Source: Helichrysum umbraculigerum
Taxonomy: Eukaryota; Streptophyta; Magnoliopsida; Asterales; Asteraceae
DNA length: 64,000 nucleotides
Assembly (NCBI GenBank): GCA_949592205.1
Contig: CATIUR010000002.1
Span: 132,134,090-132,198,089, forward strand
Direction: 5' to 3'
Part shown: in pieces, positions 48,101 through 60,526 of the stretch
Numbering within the stretch: position 1 is the first letter of the stretch
Layout of the letters: every line of letters begins with the position of its first letter
The notes under the pieces: model-generated
Database searches by the model: none
What the model was told of the DNA's origin: nothing
What the model saw: only the letters and a program-made list of their open reading frames with translations
Position numbers and translations under genes: made by a program

Positions 48101-49040
48101 TGTTGTTTATGATCTTGGTGGTCAACGGATTGGTTGGGCGAATTATGACTGTAAGTCTTCACCATTTAACCATTTTCTAAATCATAATGGAAATCAGCTT
48201 ATCTGTAGTGTTTCTAGTCATTAAATAAGCTCCCTTCGCCCCAGAAGATCGCCTGCTTTTGATTTTCGCGATTCAATATTGATCAAAGATCGTATATACG
48301 TTCTTCATTGCTTGTTCTTATAATGTTTACAACTTTACCTGTGTAAAATGTGGCTATTAGTGTTTTATAAACAGAGGTTGTGATTCTTTTTGGTTCTTAA
48401 GTACTAAAAAAACACTCCCTTCATGTCAGGCAAATTGTAATTGGTCGGGAAATGTTTCTATTCTAAATACCTAAACAAAGTTGTGGACACAATATAAATA
48501 AGTAACATTCACAGTTTTTTTTAAAGTCGAGAACCGTTGCAGTTTTCACATGATGGAAGAAGTCTTTCCAAAATTAATCAGTCCCCTTTTGTTTCTTGAG
48601 ATATTTATTGTAATTATTAGTAGGTGATTTTTAACATGCGACTTACAACATAAACTTTCTGTAAAGTTAAAATGTTGCGATTTTAATAATCTATCACTGC
48701 TGTGTTGTGGACCCAAATCAAGACATTCTATATAGTAAGATGTTAAAGGAGCAATTAAGCAATGTTACCTTTAAAAGGTGATAAATTATAGGCTAGAAAC
48801 TCAGTTGACCTGTGAAAAGTCAAACTTGGATGGCTTATAGACTTATAGTGCTGTTTTCCTAATGCCTTTTTAGGTACGTCGTCTGTAAATGTGTCAACGA
48901 GCTCAACTGGTGGCAGAAGTGAATACGTGAATGCTGGTCAGATTGGCGGCAGCTGTTCGTTGCAAAATACACGTTACAAGCTGATTTTTATTATTGTGGC
49001 TTTCATGCTACAATTACACACACTTGTTGGTTTTTCATAG
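45148..49040 (+). CDS. Aspartyl protease, pepsin family A1, probably GPI-anchored
   Basis: Ten exons: 45148-45431, 45800-45929, 46029-46273, 46362-46589, 46827-46992, 47452-47525, 47632-47728, 47920-47986, 48079-48150, 48874-49040 (TAG). They join in frame to 509 residues. It hydrolyses peptide bonds with two aspartates, in the secretory route or at the cell surface. Seen: signal/anchor segment PVILTVTGIVVAVLLQTVFV near residues 10-30, first active site IDTGSDVLWV (Asp about 115), the nearby Cys cluster CNSCDGC, the flap region QYGDGSGTSGYY, and second active site IIDSGTTLAY (Asp about 332). Then come QDYLLQQ, GQGITILGDLVLKD and RIGWANYDC. The C-terminus has a Ser/Thr-rich spacer and a final hydrophobic stretch (LIFIIVAFMLQL), the pattern for GPI attachment. 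Closest class: Arabidopsis A36/A39-type proteases, which act in pollen; this is inferred from motif resemblance only. Convergent with the AGO5-like gene. Confidence 0.93.
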
Positions 49041-49967
49041 TTAATAATTGATTACTAATTGCCATTTTCTAGAGTTTCATTCTTTTGTATGTATAGTTGT
49101 ACAAGAGTAATATTATTAATGTAACGGCGAAGAGGCTAATTCGAATTAACAATATATACATCTACATATATGTGTATGTTGTATGCAGATATATCGATAT
49201 ATTTTCATATATGGTTTTGTTTTAACTCAAATTCATCATGATATTATATTTGGCTACCTTAATTCCACAATCACAATATCCTATATGTCATTATGTTTAG
49301 TTAATCATTTTTGTTAATAAAACCTCTACAATCTTAATAATCAATAGTAATTTGCTTATTGGTCATTTCCTGTAAATTTGTAGTGGTTAAAAAATAAATT
49401 ATAGGATTAAACAACATTACCATTAGAAATAAAAGCGCTTGCAATTAGAGAAAATCACAAATAAGTAGTTGAATTCACATCCCACACCAAAATCAATATG
49501 AAAATCTGCAAAAACCACACGTTAGCACATCTATTAATCATGAGATAGTTGGCAGAAAATGTGGGAAGAAATGTTGAGCATACTCTCGAGGCTTATTCAA
49601 TGATCGAGATCATTTTTAAAGTTCTTTTTTCCAACCGAGTTAAACTCGTGAAGAATTTGCAGTTGTGACGATTGAACTTCGATTTTCAAGTAAGATTCTC
49701 AAGTTGCCAACCTACACTACCCTTTGGGGTTTGTTACGAACTTACTAGGTGTGTTTTGAGGCTGAAACTACATTGTCATAAGCAAATAATGATCTAAAAC
49801 TCGGTTTATGTAAATCTGAAAAAGATGCGGTTTTTATAAGGGTTTTAGTTGCTTTCATTGTTAGTTTTAATTACATTTGAACACTTACTATGGTGACACC
49901 CAGATTTGAGTTTTTGGTGCGACCTTAGTGCTACGTCACCTGAACTTACTCAGAATTTATTTCTTTT

Positions 49968-50338
49968 AGGGCCCGCTCCCGAGTTGTTTTTTCAAAAGAA
50001 GAGAAGAGAAGCCGAAAGAAATACGAATCACATTGTGTTCCAGAGTTTTGTTTACGGAGAGAAGAGAAGAGAAGTGAGAGAAGGATTTGAGCTTCTTTTC
50101 TCTCCAAAAGTGGGAAGAAATGGAAGGATGGAAGATCAAACAAGTTATAAAATGTGATTTCCTTCCATTTCTTTCCAACTCAAGAACACGAATCCGTATA
50201 AATTTCATTTCTCTTCTTTCCAATTCTTTTCAACTCGGGAACACATAAATATTATTTCTCATCTTTTCTTTTCTATCATTTTTTTTTTACCCTTTTCTCT
50301 TCTCTTCTTTCACTCAAAAACTCGGGAGCATGGCCTTA
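49968..50338. mobile_element. Small foldback element
   Basis: Left AGGGCCCGCTCCCGAGTTGT with AAGAGAAGAGAAG, right (inverted) AAGGCCATGCTCCCGAGTTT with the same purine run. Inner copies of ACTCAAGAACACG/AACTCGGGAACAC pair as well. No target duplication recognised. Confidence 0.6.
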
Positions 50339-51025
50339 ATTATAATTACCTTTTGTCTTATACCCACAAAGAAAAAAAAGAACGAATCGTCCGTCCATTT
50401 CAAGCCGCAACTAAGGAGGGCAACCCATGAACGGGACCATGCGTATGGTGACGGTCCGTTCAGGCCGGGAGGACGAAGGGAGAACGCGTCTCCCATATAG
50501 GTACTGCTTTTACATATTTCTTGTTAATTCCAAGTCATGTGGACAAGAGTTGTCAATTTTTATCTACTGTTTAACCAAAAAGGGTTATACCAAATTAATT
50601 CAAGGGTTTTTGTGTTTTTTAAGCCCCAAAGCCTTAATGTTAGCATCCAGTTAGGTGGACTCTGCAAATTGAGTGAAAGTGTTTAAGGTCAAGATAAAAT
50701 GTCCAGACTCTAGAGTGTAAATGTAAAATCAATTATGTAAATGTTCATCCAAGCTCTTCGAAATTGAGTATTAGATCATTTAAGACTAATTAGAATGGTA
50801 TACTCGTACGATGGTTTTCATAAACAAAATCCTTAATGCAATGTTCAAAAGTTTACTATATATGCATGCACAGTAATCATCTTATAATATATATTACTCC
50901 GTATATGATAATATGATATGATAATATGTGATTAATGAACGATATATCATCATTGGTCTAAGTTCCTTAATCATAGCTTTAAATAAAGCTATTAGAATGA
51001 CCCCTCGACGATCTCTGCCCGATCT

Positions 51026-51148
51026 CTTGCTAAGTTTGCATCATTATCATTAGAGATCGATCCCGTAGTCCTTTTTGGAGCTGCCCTCTTGCTAAGTTGG
51101 CATTATTTTGATTATAGATCGATCCCGGAGTCCTTTTTGGGGCTATAA
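51026..51148. repeat. Two tandem copies of a 62-bp unit
   Basis: CTTGCTAAGTT starts at 51026 and 51088; both copies continue with AGATCGATCCCG and AGTCCTTTTTGG. Confidence 0.8.
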
Positions 51149-52742
51149 TTTTGCTTCTTTGAACAACTATTTGACTCGTTACATAAACAAGAAAGATTTC
51201 CAACTAAATCGTTGGTGCTATACTGCTATCAACGTCACTAAATTTTTGTGATGTTTACTAACAAAGAAAACATTTACATTTTACATCTTCAACCCCAACT
51301 TTCATAAATTTACAGAATTAGCCCCTTAATTGATACTAACAACACATTTGAATGTGTAGTTTGCTGCACGAAATACTTTCCGTCAATTTCAAAATATCCA
51401 AATTACAATTCGAAAGAGGAACCTGATGTGGACTTGAAACAAACTTGAACATGATAATTTACTTCACGTTATTATCTTCCAATTATTGCTAACTGGCAAA
51501 TAGAGAAAATAATACCTTGGCATGTTTATTATGGTTTACCAAATTACCTTTGAATAGCAAACTTTCTTTTCAACAAACAAAATGCACGTTAAAAACACGT
51601 GAAAGATGGAGAGACTTTAAAGCTCAAAGAAATGCCAAAGTTATCTAGATATCAAAATCAAGATCGCATCATGATCTTTAGTTTTTGCGTAATCGAAATC
51701 AAGATATTAACATGCTGCATTACTAAAAGAAACTAGTTTCTTTAATAGGTGTTATACTTCTCATTTGACCTTAAACCAACCCATCGCTCGTTAACACACC
51801 AAATTTGGCTAAAAAATGCAACCCATAAACCCATTTACCTAATCGATGTGAACCAACCCATTTATCAAATTAGTTTAGTTTCGAGTCATAAAATTTCAAC
51901 CCACTAACTTCATACAACCGACCCGACTTTGTCATCCTGATTTAATAATTGATTGAAAGTTCAAAAAACTAAGCTACGTACAAATAATCTGCCTATTAAA
52001 TGAGATAGTTAAACATATATAATCTACCTATTGCAGATTCTTTAGGTAACGAGCTTGGCATTATTAATTGGTTTGTAATTATTTAGGGTTCATTGGTTCA
52101 ATCAGTAATTCGGTACCCTATACAATGGATGCCCCGCACACCACTTGTTTAGAGTATAGTCCCATAAATTGATAAGAATCACCAATGATACTAAATCTAC
52201 AATCCTAAACCAAATCATAATCCCAAAGCAATGATCAATCCTGCTAGCTAGATTACAAGACGGTAAAATCACTAGGGTAATAATGAACTGATTTTGCAAA
52301 ACAGTAACTTCGTTAAGTATTTTCATCACGATCAACAGCTCAAACGATCAATGCTCATGATAGTACCATGAAACAACACAATGACATTTAGTTTTCACCT
52401 CTAAAATGGGTGAACACAGTTCCGATTTGTGAAATATGATCCTCCGTTAGGGAGGAAAAAAAGCAAGGATTTTAAGAAGGTAATGATACAACCAAAAGTA
52501 ACCTTTCATTCTTCAGGTAAAAAGTTATCATGCTCGGAGCATTTCATGTTGGTTTACCAGCCAAGGCAAAACACCAAACATACCAGGCACAAGCAAAACA
52601 CTACGTTTTGCTTTGCAATGTAATGTTATATACATCATCTACATGGGGATGGATGTAACCAACATAAAAATACCAGAGTCAAAAACCAAAAATTATCATA
52701 CCCCAAAAGTTTAGACTATAGAAGTAAGCTGACTGACACCCC

Positions 52743-55700
52743 TCAACAGAAGAACATCACACTCTTCACATTCTCATGGATGACAGGAAGCGACCTTACT
52801 TCACCAACACGGTCCCTAGTTGCTCTCTGCCCACGTGTATCACTATCTGAATGATCTCCAGCTGCCACGTAGTAACGAGCACGGAATGCAGCCAAATGTG
52901 CATAGTATGCTGGAGGGACTGCAACAAGTAAATTAACATTAAGGATCCAACCTTTATAATGTACGGTTGCAACACAGAATGACAATTGTACAACCAAGGC
53001 TGAAGAGTCTGGAAATAGTTGAAATGTTTTTTGTAACAATAAAGGAATAGAAAAAATGATGAAAACAGGAAATGAAGAAATACCTATGGAGACAGATCTT
53101 GTACACCTTGCATACCTGACATTTTTAAAAGATGATTAGAATAGGTCTGACAAGAAGGTTTACAAGAAACTCGAGAAATTATGGGAGTGTTGGTTGAATT
53201 ACGTGTAGCATAGATTGTTGGTGAGATTTTGTAAACCGTCAGCAGTGAACTTGTTTTCATCATACAATACATGATAATGTGTGGGACGACTAGTTCCCTG
53301 CAAAGAAACACCACCAAATTATACTAGACATGTAGACATGCAGTACCGCTTTAAACTAACGCAAGTATATAAATCTTATATATATAAGATCAAGTTACAT
53401 ATAAAATAGAAGCAAAATAAAGCTAAACAGTTTATAATTATATGTTCAATGAAATCCATGTCAAAATTAAATTAGAAAATATATACTCATATGAAGCAGG
53501 TGGTTTACCTGAATACCAGCATGGCTACACAAGTAAAAATCGAATTCTGTAGGGTGACATATCTTAGTGTCAACAACAGTCCCTGGAAAAATCAAATCAA
53601 AAACAACAAAATTAGAAGGCAAGTTCATAATCAGTATATAACAGAACAAGTAACACATCCTTTTTTTATGAGTATATTAGAAACCTGGAAGAATATTTCC
53701 ACTCCTGTCAGTAGTAGCCCTATCGAGATGCTTTTCAGGGAAGAAACGTGTGTGATGCCTCTTCTGAACTACGATAAATGTAACAGGAGGCATATAGTTC
53801 TCTTCCAACGAGACACAGGCCTAAAACATCAACAATCATGTTTTAAAAAGACGTGGCAGGCCAATTTAGAAGTTTTAAACCAGAAAAATGGATAGTAATT
53901 ACCTTGCGAATTTTATCCATCTCATTTAACAGCACCTCATTGAACTGACCTTCACTGACGCCATCTCTGTGATATCCGTGCCAACATTAGAAAAAAGATT
54001 ATGAAGGTAAGTTAGCAGATTAGAAGAAGTTGTCACACCTATAAAAAATGATCCGGTGAGGTTTATGTCCAGTTGATTTCTTGAAAGAAATCAAAAGCTC
54101 TCTGCAAAAGCACATTAAAGGTGAGATGACGACCAAAAAGACCACAACAATCCCCTTGCCCTACATTGTATAAATGACCAAACCAAAACCTGTTAGTAAA
54201 ATCAATGAACCTTACCTGATCAAGCCTCCATGTACTATACCCTTTTTTGAATCGGTAGAAGTTGTGTATAGATCCTGAATAATCTCCTGCCTATGTGATT
54301 GAGCAGATACCAAGGCTTTGTACTTTGAGACTTGAGGCCAATCCATAGAAGCAACCACCTGTAGGAGAATATAGGAAAACAAACTTATACTAAAAAACAT
54401 TCATGAATCATGATACCCAAATAAATGAAAACAAGTAAAAATGGCAGATTGGCAGGAAGCGGATCAGGTAACATGCAATTTCTAAACGTATAGGGGTAAT
54501 TTAGGCTGGCCTTCAACATTTTGTGTCCTTTCTATGAAATTCATATATACTTGATGCAATGAAATTAATTATAAAAAACACATTGGTTAACATAAGTAAT
54601 CAAAATAAATAAATGAAGTGATTTCGGACATGCCAACACATTTGTAAAAACTAAAACAAGTTTTAATGTTATCACTCCGTAAGTTTTTATAATTTTGTCC
54701 ATTCAATCGATTGTAGACAATACAACCCGTTTTTCACTCAAATGGATAGAAACTACCGCTCTATTAATGAAAATGATGTAGCATGGACATAGCAACTTAC
54801 AGCAGCAATGGATGCACTAGAATCCTCTCCTGGTTGGGGATGAGTCACATCAGCTCCAAAGATGATGGTTGGCCGTTCAGTTACATAAGGGAGCCTATTG
54901 GTAAGAGCTGCGGTTAAGACGCTATTCCTTCCCCCCACCTAATAATTATGATTCACAAAAGATGAGCATTTGTTGTGAACACTGAACACACAGAAATAAA
55001 GAGCTTCTTTATGTCATAAAGCTGACCTTCACATTAATCTTGAGGGACACGTTTTCAAAGTACTGACCGCTCATCTTCATAACATGTTGAGGCTTCATGC
55101 ACTGAGAAACAATTCCTAACTCTGTCTCTAGGACCCGTTTAATCCTTTCTGCGGGAGAAACACATGTAATCATGAAAAACAATTTATTGATAAAAATGGT
55201 GCATAGTAAATGTATTACACACAGAAAGGCTAATAAAATCAACTTGCCATATGATCCTTTAGCTTCAGGAAGAATTACAAACAGCAACTGAAGTTGATGC
55301 CCATGAGCAATCTTTGCTAGTTGTTGGTTACAACGGGACTGAAGATCCACAAGAGCTCTCTCGATATGGTGAGGTGAGGCCGAACTCATAGGAATCAGAG
55401 GTTGGGGATTGAACACCTTCCAAAAGTAACAAAAAGTATTAGGATTAATTATGCAGTATAATGAAGACTAAGAGAAAAATACAAAATACATACCATTCCT
55501 TTACTCTGACACATTGATACAAGTCCATTACAAAAACGGCCAACTGCTTGTTCATTCTGCCTTGAAAAGTTGATTATGGTCCACCAATTCACAGAACCAC
55601 CATTGATCATTTTCTGTTAACAGAGGATGCTTAAAAGTCAGTTAGAAGATCAACATATCACCATATATGACAAATAAATGAGCTGAAATTTCACCAGGTC

Positions 55701-58700
55701 AATCATATTCCACTGACCCACAGCCGGCTTGACCTCAGATGAACGCCCTGACTCATGATACCTAATCTGTAATATGAAGATAAATCGAAGTTAAGGGAAA
55801 TACATGAGATGACATATGGTAACAAAAAAAAATAAAGCTGGAAGTGTGAACTTACAGGTGGTGGTGGCAGGACTCGAGCGTCAATAGAAGTGAGCTGCTC
55901 TCTTACTCTCATTCCAAAATCTTTCCTTACAAGCTCATCCTCATTGTATTTGTTGCTCTGCAGAGTCTACGACACCAAGCAGAAAACATTATACGTATAT
56001 TAATAGAGATATTTGTACCCTTTAGGTTTACGATTTAGGAAATTCATACCTTCATAATACTATTCTCTCGATCCTGTGGGCGCTGGCAGGTTGCTCTTAA
56101 CAGGTTGGTTACTTGTTTTTCATTCAGCTTCAAAGCATATCTTTGACCACCAGGAAGCCAACATATCTATAATTATGTGAATTTGAGTCACAGAAAAGTT
56201 AGTTACGAAGTCGACATACAGCTACTCGAAAAATAAACTGGGTAAAAAATTGAGCTAAATATTACAATTGTTTTCAACTCAATAATAAGACTATAATAGC
56301 ACCAGACCTCCATAGGCAAATATGTCGGTTTAGCATCTGTGCCTGCCTGAATAGCAGGAAGAACTGGGAAACGAAGGTTGATGTTGTACTTCTCCCGGAA
56401 GTATTGAACAACAGTTTTAGTGGCTCCAGTTTCATCAACAAAACTAATAAAACAAAACAAAACAAAAAGAGAGAGAGAGAGAGATTAGCAAGAGCTAGAG
56501 AGCATGAGGCTCTATATACATAGTGGAAATAAAAAATTAATATCAGCAATAAGAGCAACCATCCCATAACTCAAAGATTTTATGTCCTATAAATACCAAG
56601 TCACAATTGCAACGCAATAACAATAACTATATACTTCATCAATTCTTGATAAGCAATCTTGTCAATAATTTGTGAATCAATAACAATTCTAAATTAATAT
56701 TTTACTTTGATACATCTGTCATTTAACTTTGCCAAATGAACATCAAAGCAAGACAAAAAAAAGTAACAAAAAAGACCAACCCGACTTACGTTAGTTGGTT
56801 AAGTGGTTGAGGTGTTAGCCCTTGAACTTTATAGCGCCTCATGTAATCCTGGCGCCGAACCTCCACCCTAACCCCTCTAAGGGCTCTCTTAATCTGAAAA
56901 TTACAATCAATACTTCTGAATAAGAAACTGCAACTTAGCTAAAAAAGCAGATCACGGAGTATGTACATAATTGATGTTCTTTCCACCCCATTTGAGCTAC
57001 TACATGTAACGTCAAAAACAATTATTTTTCAATAAAGATTTAAAGAAACAGTAATAAATATCCCAGCAGGGAGTCAACATTAGATTATCACAACATCAAT
57101 GGCTTCATTAACTATAAACAAGAGCTCTTCGTACATTATTTTGATAACTCGAGCTAGTGATTACCTTGACACGCTCTTGATCTGAAAGCGGTCTTGATAT
57201 ATCTTTGTTAAGGAACTGTCCAACAAAATCAGACACCAACCTTGGTTCATAAAACGCCCTTGCAGACATATCTGCAGAGACGATGATTCAGATAAATTCT
57301 AAATAATAATCACAACCTGGGAAACATCAACACATATATTATATAATATCACAATACTCCTGAAACTTACCAATATTAAGAGATAGCCCCATCTGTGTGG
57401 GTCTTAGACTCTGATAAAATCCCTTCCAGAACTCCACTCCGTCTCCAAGCACACCTTTGCCAAATTCCATGCTAAAGAGTGATCTCCCAACTATTTCACG
57501 GCTGCAAATAATGAAATACGGTTAAAATTTTATCTGGAACTCATCATTGACACAATAAAAACAACTTAGAAGGTGAAAAGACGGGTGTAACTCTTTCAAA
57601 GCCGACTCCCGTAAAACCACATCAAGAGCTTGAATAGTTTCTTGTGGTATATCACGTTGTCTGCCGCTCAAAAACTGCCTCAGATGATGAAGATCCTTTT
57701 TGGCAGCAAACTTGATGGTGACCTTGAATTCCCTTTCCCTCCTAACAAGAATTTAAACCAACAGGCACATATAAAAATGTTTCTGACAAGGCAATAACTA
57801 AGCACCAGATATTCAAAACTCAATTATACCCATTCTGCTCAGTGAGCTTAACAGCAAACTCTTTCGAATCAAAAGGCAAGGGCCCAGCAGCAAATGCACT
57901 TTTCTTCCCATCATATGCCAGCAACAAATTTCCTAAGTGTGAAGCCCTATATGACGCACTAAGAAACTTCATGATCTCTCTGCATTTGACCTTTGAAGTG
58001 ACTTCAGGAACAATAGTCACCTAATGCCAAAATTAGTATTAGACATACGATATTACGATGTTTTATTGTTATCCACATAAGAGCTCAAGCATATTACAAA
58101 TAACACACAGCATATAAAAATAAACACAACACAATACAGATTACCAACAATATTTTTTAATTGTAAAGCCTGATATAAACTTTGCATTATCTTTTAAATT
58201 TAGACTTTCAAATGACATCAATAAAAATTGTTGAATACCAAAAAATGGATTGGCACATACAGGATCCATTACAAATACAGCACATCAAATAAAACTAAAC
58301 AAGTTCATGCCCAAACCAATAAACAAAAAAAGTAATTAAAGATATAACATTATTGTTGCGATTATACTTCAAAATAGATTAACTAAAATAAACAAATAAA
58401 TAAAAGTAAACCAGGGATAATTGCATAGCATCACCATCGAATAAATACATACAAATGTCTTAACATTAATGAAAATACACACACCTGCATCCATAAAACT
58501 AAAAATGACGTGTGCATATAGACACATAAATTCCAATTCCATACATGTACCTTCAGAAGAATAAAAGTATAAAACCATACACTTACGTACAGATGCACAG
58601 TTCATTATAAAAAATAAAAATAAAAAATTAAAAAAAAAAAAACAACAACAAATCCAGTAAAATAGAAATCGGCAAAAAGCTACGCATAATAAATGACATG

Positions 58701-59312
58701 GAATAAATACAAACAAATGTTCATGTATGACGTGTACATAGAGACGCGTAATTTCATACATACATCCGAGTAATACACAAGGTCAAAAAGAAGTCAACAA
58801 CAAATATTCAAAATAGGTCAAAAAAGTAATCCGTAACGAAAAAACCTTACATCGTAATGATAAGGATCCTTTTCACCGAGATCAACAAGAAAGTGATTCG
58901 CCTTGATTACACACTTTCGTCCGTTCGTTCCGTAACCAGGCCTCGCCGGCGTACTCAGGTATTTCGACGACGACGGAACCAACGGTACGTTCTGAGGCGG
59001 CGGCGGTGCTTCCGCAACCTGCTGCTCCGTAACCGCCGCCGGAGTCTCCACCGGAGGTCTCTGCATTGCCGGTTGTTGCGTAACCCTAGCGGACGCCGGT
59101 ACCGGCGCCGATGAACCGATGGATAAATTTTCAAACTCTCTCACCGTAGACGACGGTGAGACCGACGGACCGGCAACGGAAGGACCAGGCCTTCCGGCAT
59201 TCCCTCTACCGCCGGCCGGTTGATATTGCGGTTGTGAAGTATGTGGTCCAGCGCGGCCTCTACCACGGCCACCGCCGGTCGGACCGCCGCGTCCACGGCC
59301 TCTTCCGGACAT
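52743..59312 (-). CDS. AGO5: Argonaute, AGO5-like
   Basis: Twenty-two exons (5' to 3'): 59312-58851, 58020-57830, 57741-57583, 57501-57371, 57271-57165, 56893-56790, 56443-56308, 56166-56050, 55966-55856, 55766-55695, 55613-55494, 55416-55244, 55144-55027, 54938-54801, 54358-54216, 54101-54039, 53966-53903, 53820-53685, 53582-53509, 53297-53203, 53115-53084, 52918-52743. They join in frame to 973 residues. Argonautes load small RNAs and cut or silence matching RNA. The N-terminus is a GRG/RGG tract (MSGRGRGRGG). N domain from about 150, PAZ about 315-435, MID about 560-680, PIWI to the end. The slicer residues are present: Asp about 697 (FGADVTHPQ), Glu about 738 (HRQEIIQDL), Asp about 783 (FYRDGVSEG) and His (THYHVLYDE, about 880). 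The end is VKSVMFFC. Motifs ADVTHPQPGEDSS, ASMDWP and GSYGKIKR favour AGO5 over AGO1/AGO10. AGO5 of Arabidopsis acts in reproductive tissue; that role here is inferred. Confidence 0.94.
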
Positions 59313-59434
59313 CGTAATGAACTCCGGTGAACGGTTTTACAGAGAGAATTGACGGTTTTAGAGAGAGAAAGTGAAGGACAGTGACAGAGGCGTGAGGTGT
59401 AGAATGGTGAGAGAGAAAGTGTAGGTCAGGGAGT
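59313..59434 (-). promoter_or_regulatory. AGO5-like 5' leader, GA-rich
   Basis: Between the TATA box and the ATG the plus strand shows repeated GAGAGA runs (59340-59420), so the leader RNA is CT-rich (TCTCTC), common in plant 5' UTRs. Confidence 0.5.
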
Positions 59435-59443
59435 GTTTATATA
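59435..59443 (-). promoter_or_regulatory. TATA box of the AGO5-like gene
   Basis: Minus strand TATATAAAC lies about 123 bases upstream of the ATG at 59312, giving a leader of roughly 90 bases. Confidence 0.7.
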
Positions 59444-60526
59444 GCCATGAACAGAGAGGGGGTAAAAGTTTAAAGTTGAAGGGTGAAATTGTAAAATAAA
59501 GGGTAAACATGTAATTTTAGTTGCATACCGGAACCACGCAAGCATCAAATCATACTGTACGTAAGAGTCGATTTGAATTCTTTTGACGTTTTTGCCCTAA
59601 ATCATGGGCCCGAAATATTAGGATGTTAATGATTTTATTTAATTTTGAAAAATATTTGAAGGCCTAATTTATTTATTGAACTAAATATATGCCTAAGAAT
59701 ATGTTTGGTAGGTATGAAAAATTGATAGGATATGATTATCAGATGATAAATTTAATCAGTCAAAAAAATTAAACTAATTTTACATCTATGTAATTAGGTA
59801 TATGTAGTATTACTTTTTAGTTTTTAACTGCATAAATAATATGTTTATTTTGAAATTCTCTAGAAATATGTTACATTATTTTTTATTTTACTTTAAAGAG
59901 AAATACTTACATACCCCTATGACGAATATAGACAATTATCTATATAGAGACTTGAACCCTCAACCTCCTAATTTGAGGAGCAGCACGATACAAATTAATG
60001 CAAAAAATATGATGATTTGTAGAACGTAAAAATTGATACATCACACTTTTGTGAATAAGATGTTGTACTATGTGCATTGAATAAGTGATATCGCGTTGTA
60101 GATATCAATATTTAAATACCGTTAATAATTTGTAATATGATCTGATGAAATAACCGTTACACAATCTCTCGTTGTTATTCACAATGTTATCGATTGCCAT
60201 GTAAAAGGGTTTTCACATTTTCTTAATGAGATTACATTTTCAAATGGACGATTATACCTTTATCATTGACTTATTATATATGGAAACTACTACTCCGTAA
60301 AACATTAAATAGCTAATAATGATTGTCTTATTTCATACGGAGTAAATCGTTAAGCATTTACAAATGACACTTAATGATTGATTAGATGTATATGAAAAAA
60401 CCATTATCAACATAATACTTACACATTTATAATAGTGACTTTCTTATTTTATATCAAACATTTTGACTTTATAATTAAATTCAATAATTATTAAGGCAAA
60501 TTATATTCTATTTAAAAGTAGAGACT
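59444..60526. other. Intergenic upstream of the AGO5-like gene
   Basis: A/T-rich. A unit resembling 10380-10690 lies at 59695-59820. At 59945-59990 the minus strand has GGTTCAAGTCT, a near B box, perhaps a worn SINE. The five bases 60522-60526 (AGACT) are the expected target duplication of the LTR that follows. Confidence 0.45.

Larger units (their letters stand above)
49041..52742. other. Intergenic between the two convergent genes
   Basis: Both flanking genes end here, so it holds two 3' UTRs. It contains a foldback (49968-50338), a small GC-rich hairpin near 50428-50462 (AACGGGACC and GGTCCGTT), a 62-bp tandem pair (51026-51148) and hAT-like motifs (51770-51945). No gene is seen. Confidence 0.5.

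Noticed and set aside
55149..55247. A GC-AG intron in the AGO5-like gene
   Set aside because: A canonical GT-AG solution exists at 55145-55243 with the same length and a better match to AGO5 proteins.
56203..56567. Possible small genes made of hydrophobic frames around 56203-56567
   Set aside because: They overlap Argonaute exon 7 and its introns and include a GA microsatellite; no independent support.
56790..56893. A SINE-like or tRNA-like stretch (GTTAGTTGGTTAAGTGG) in an Argonaute intron
   Set aside because: On the minus strand it reads VEVRRQDYMRRYKVQGL in phase with its neighbours, so it is exon 6 of the AGO5-like gene.
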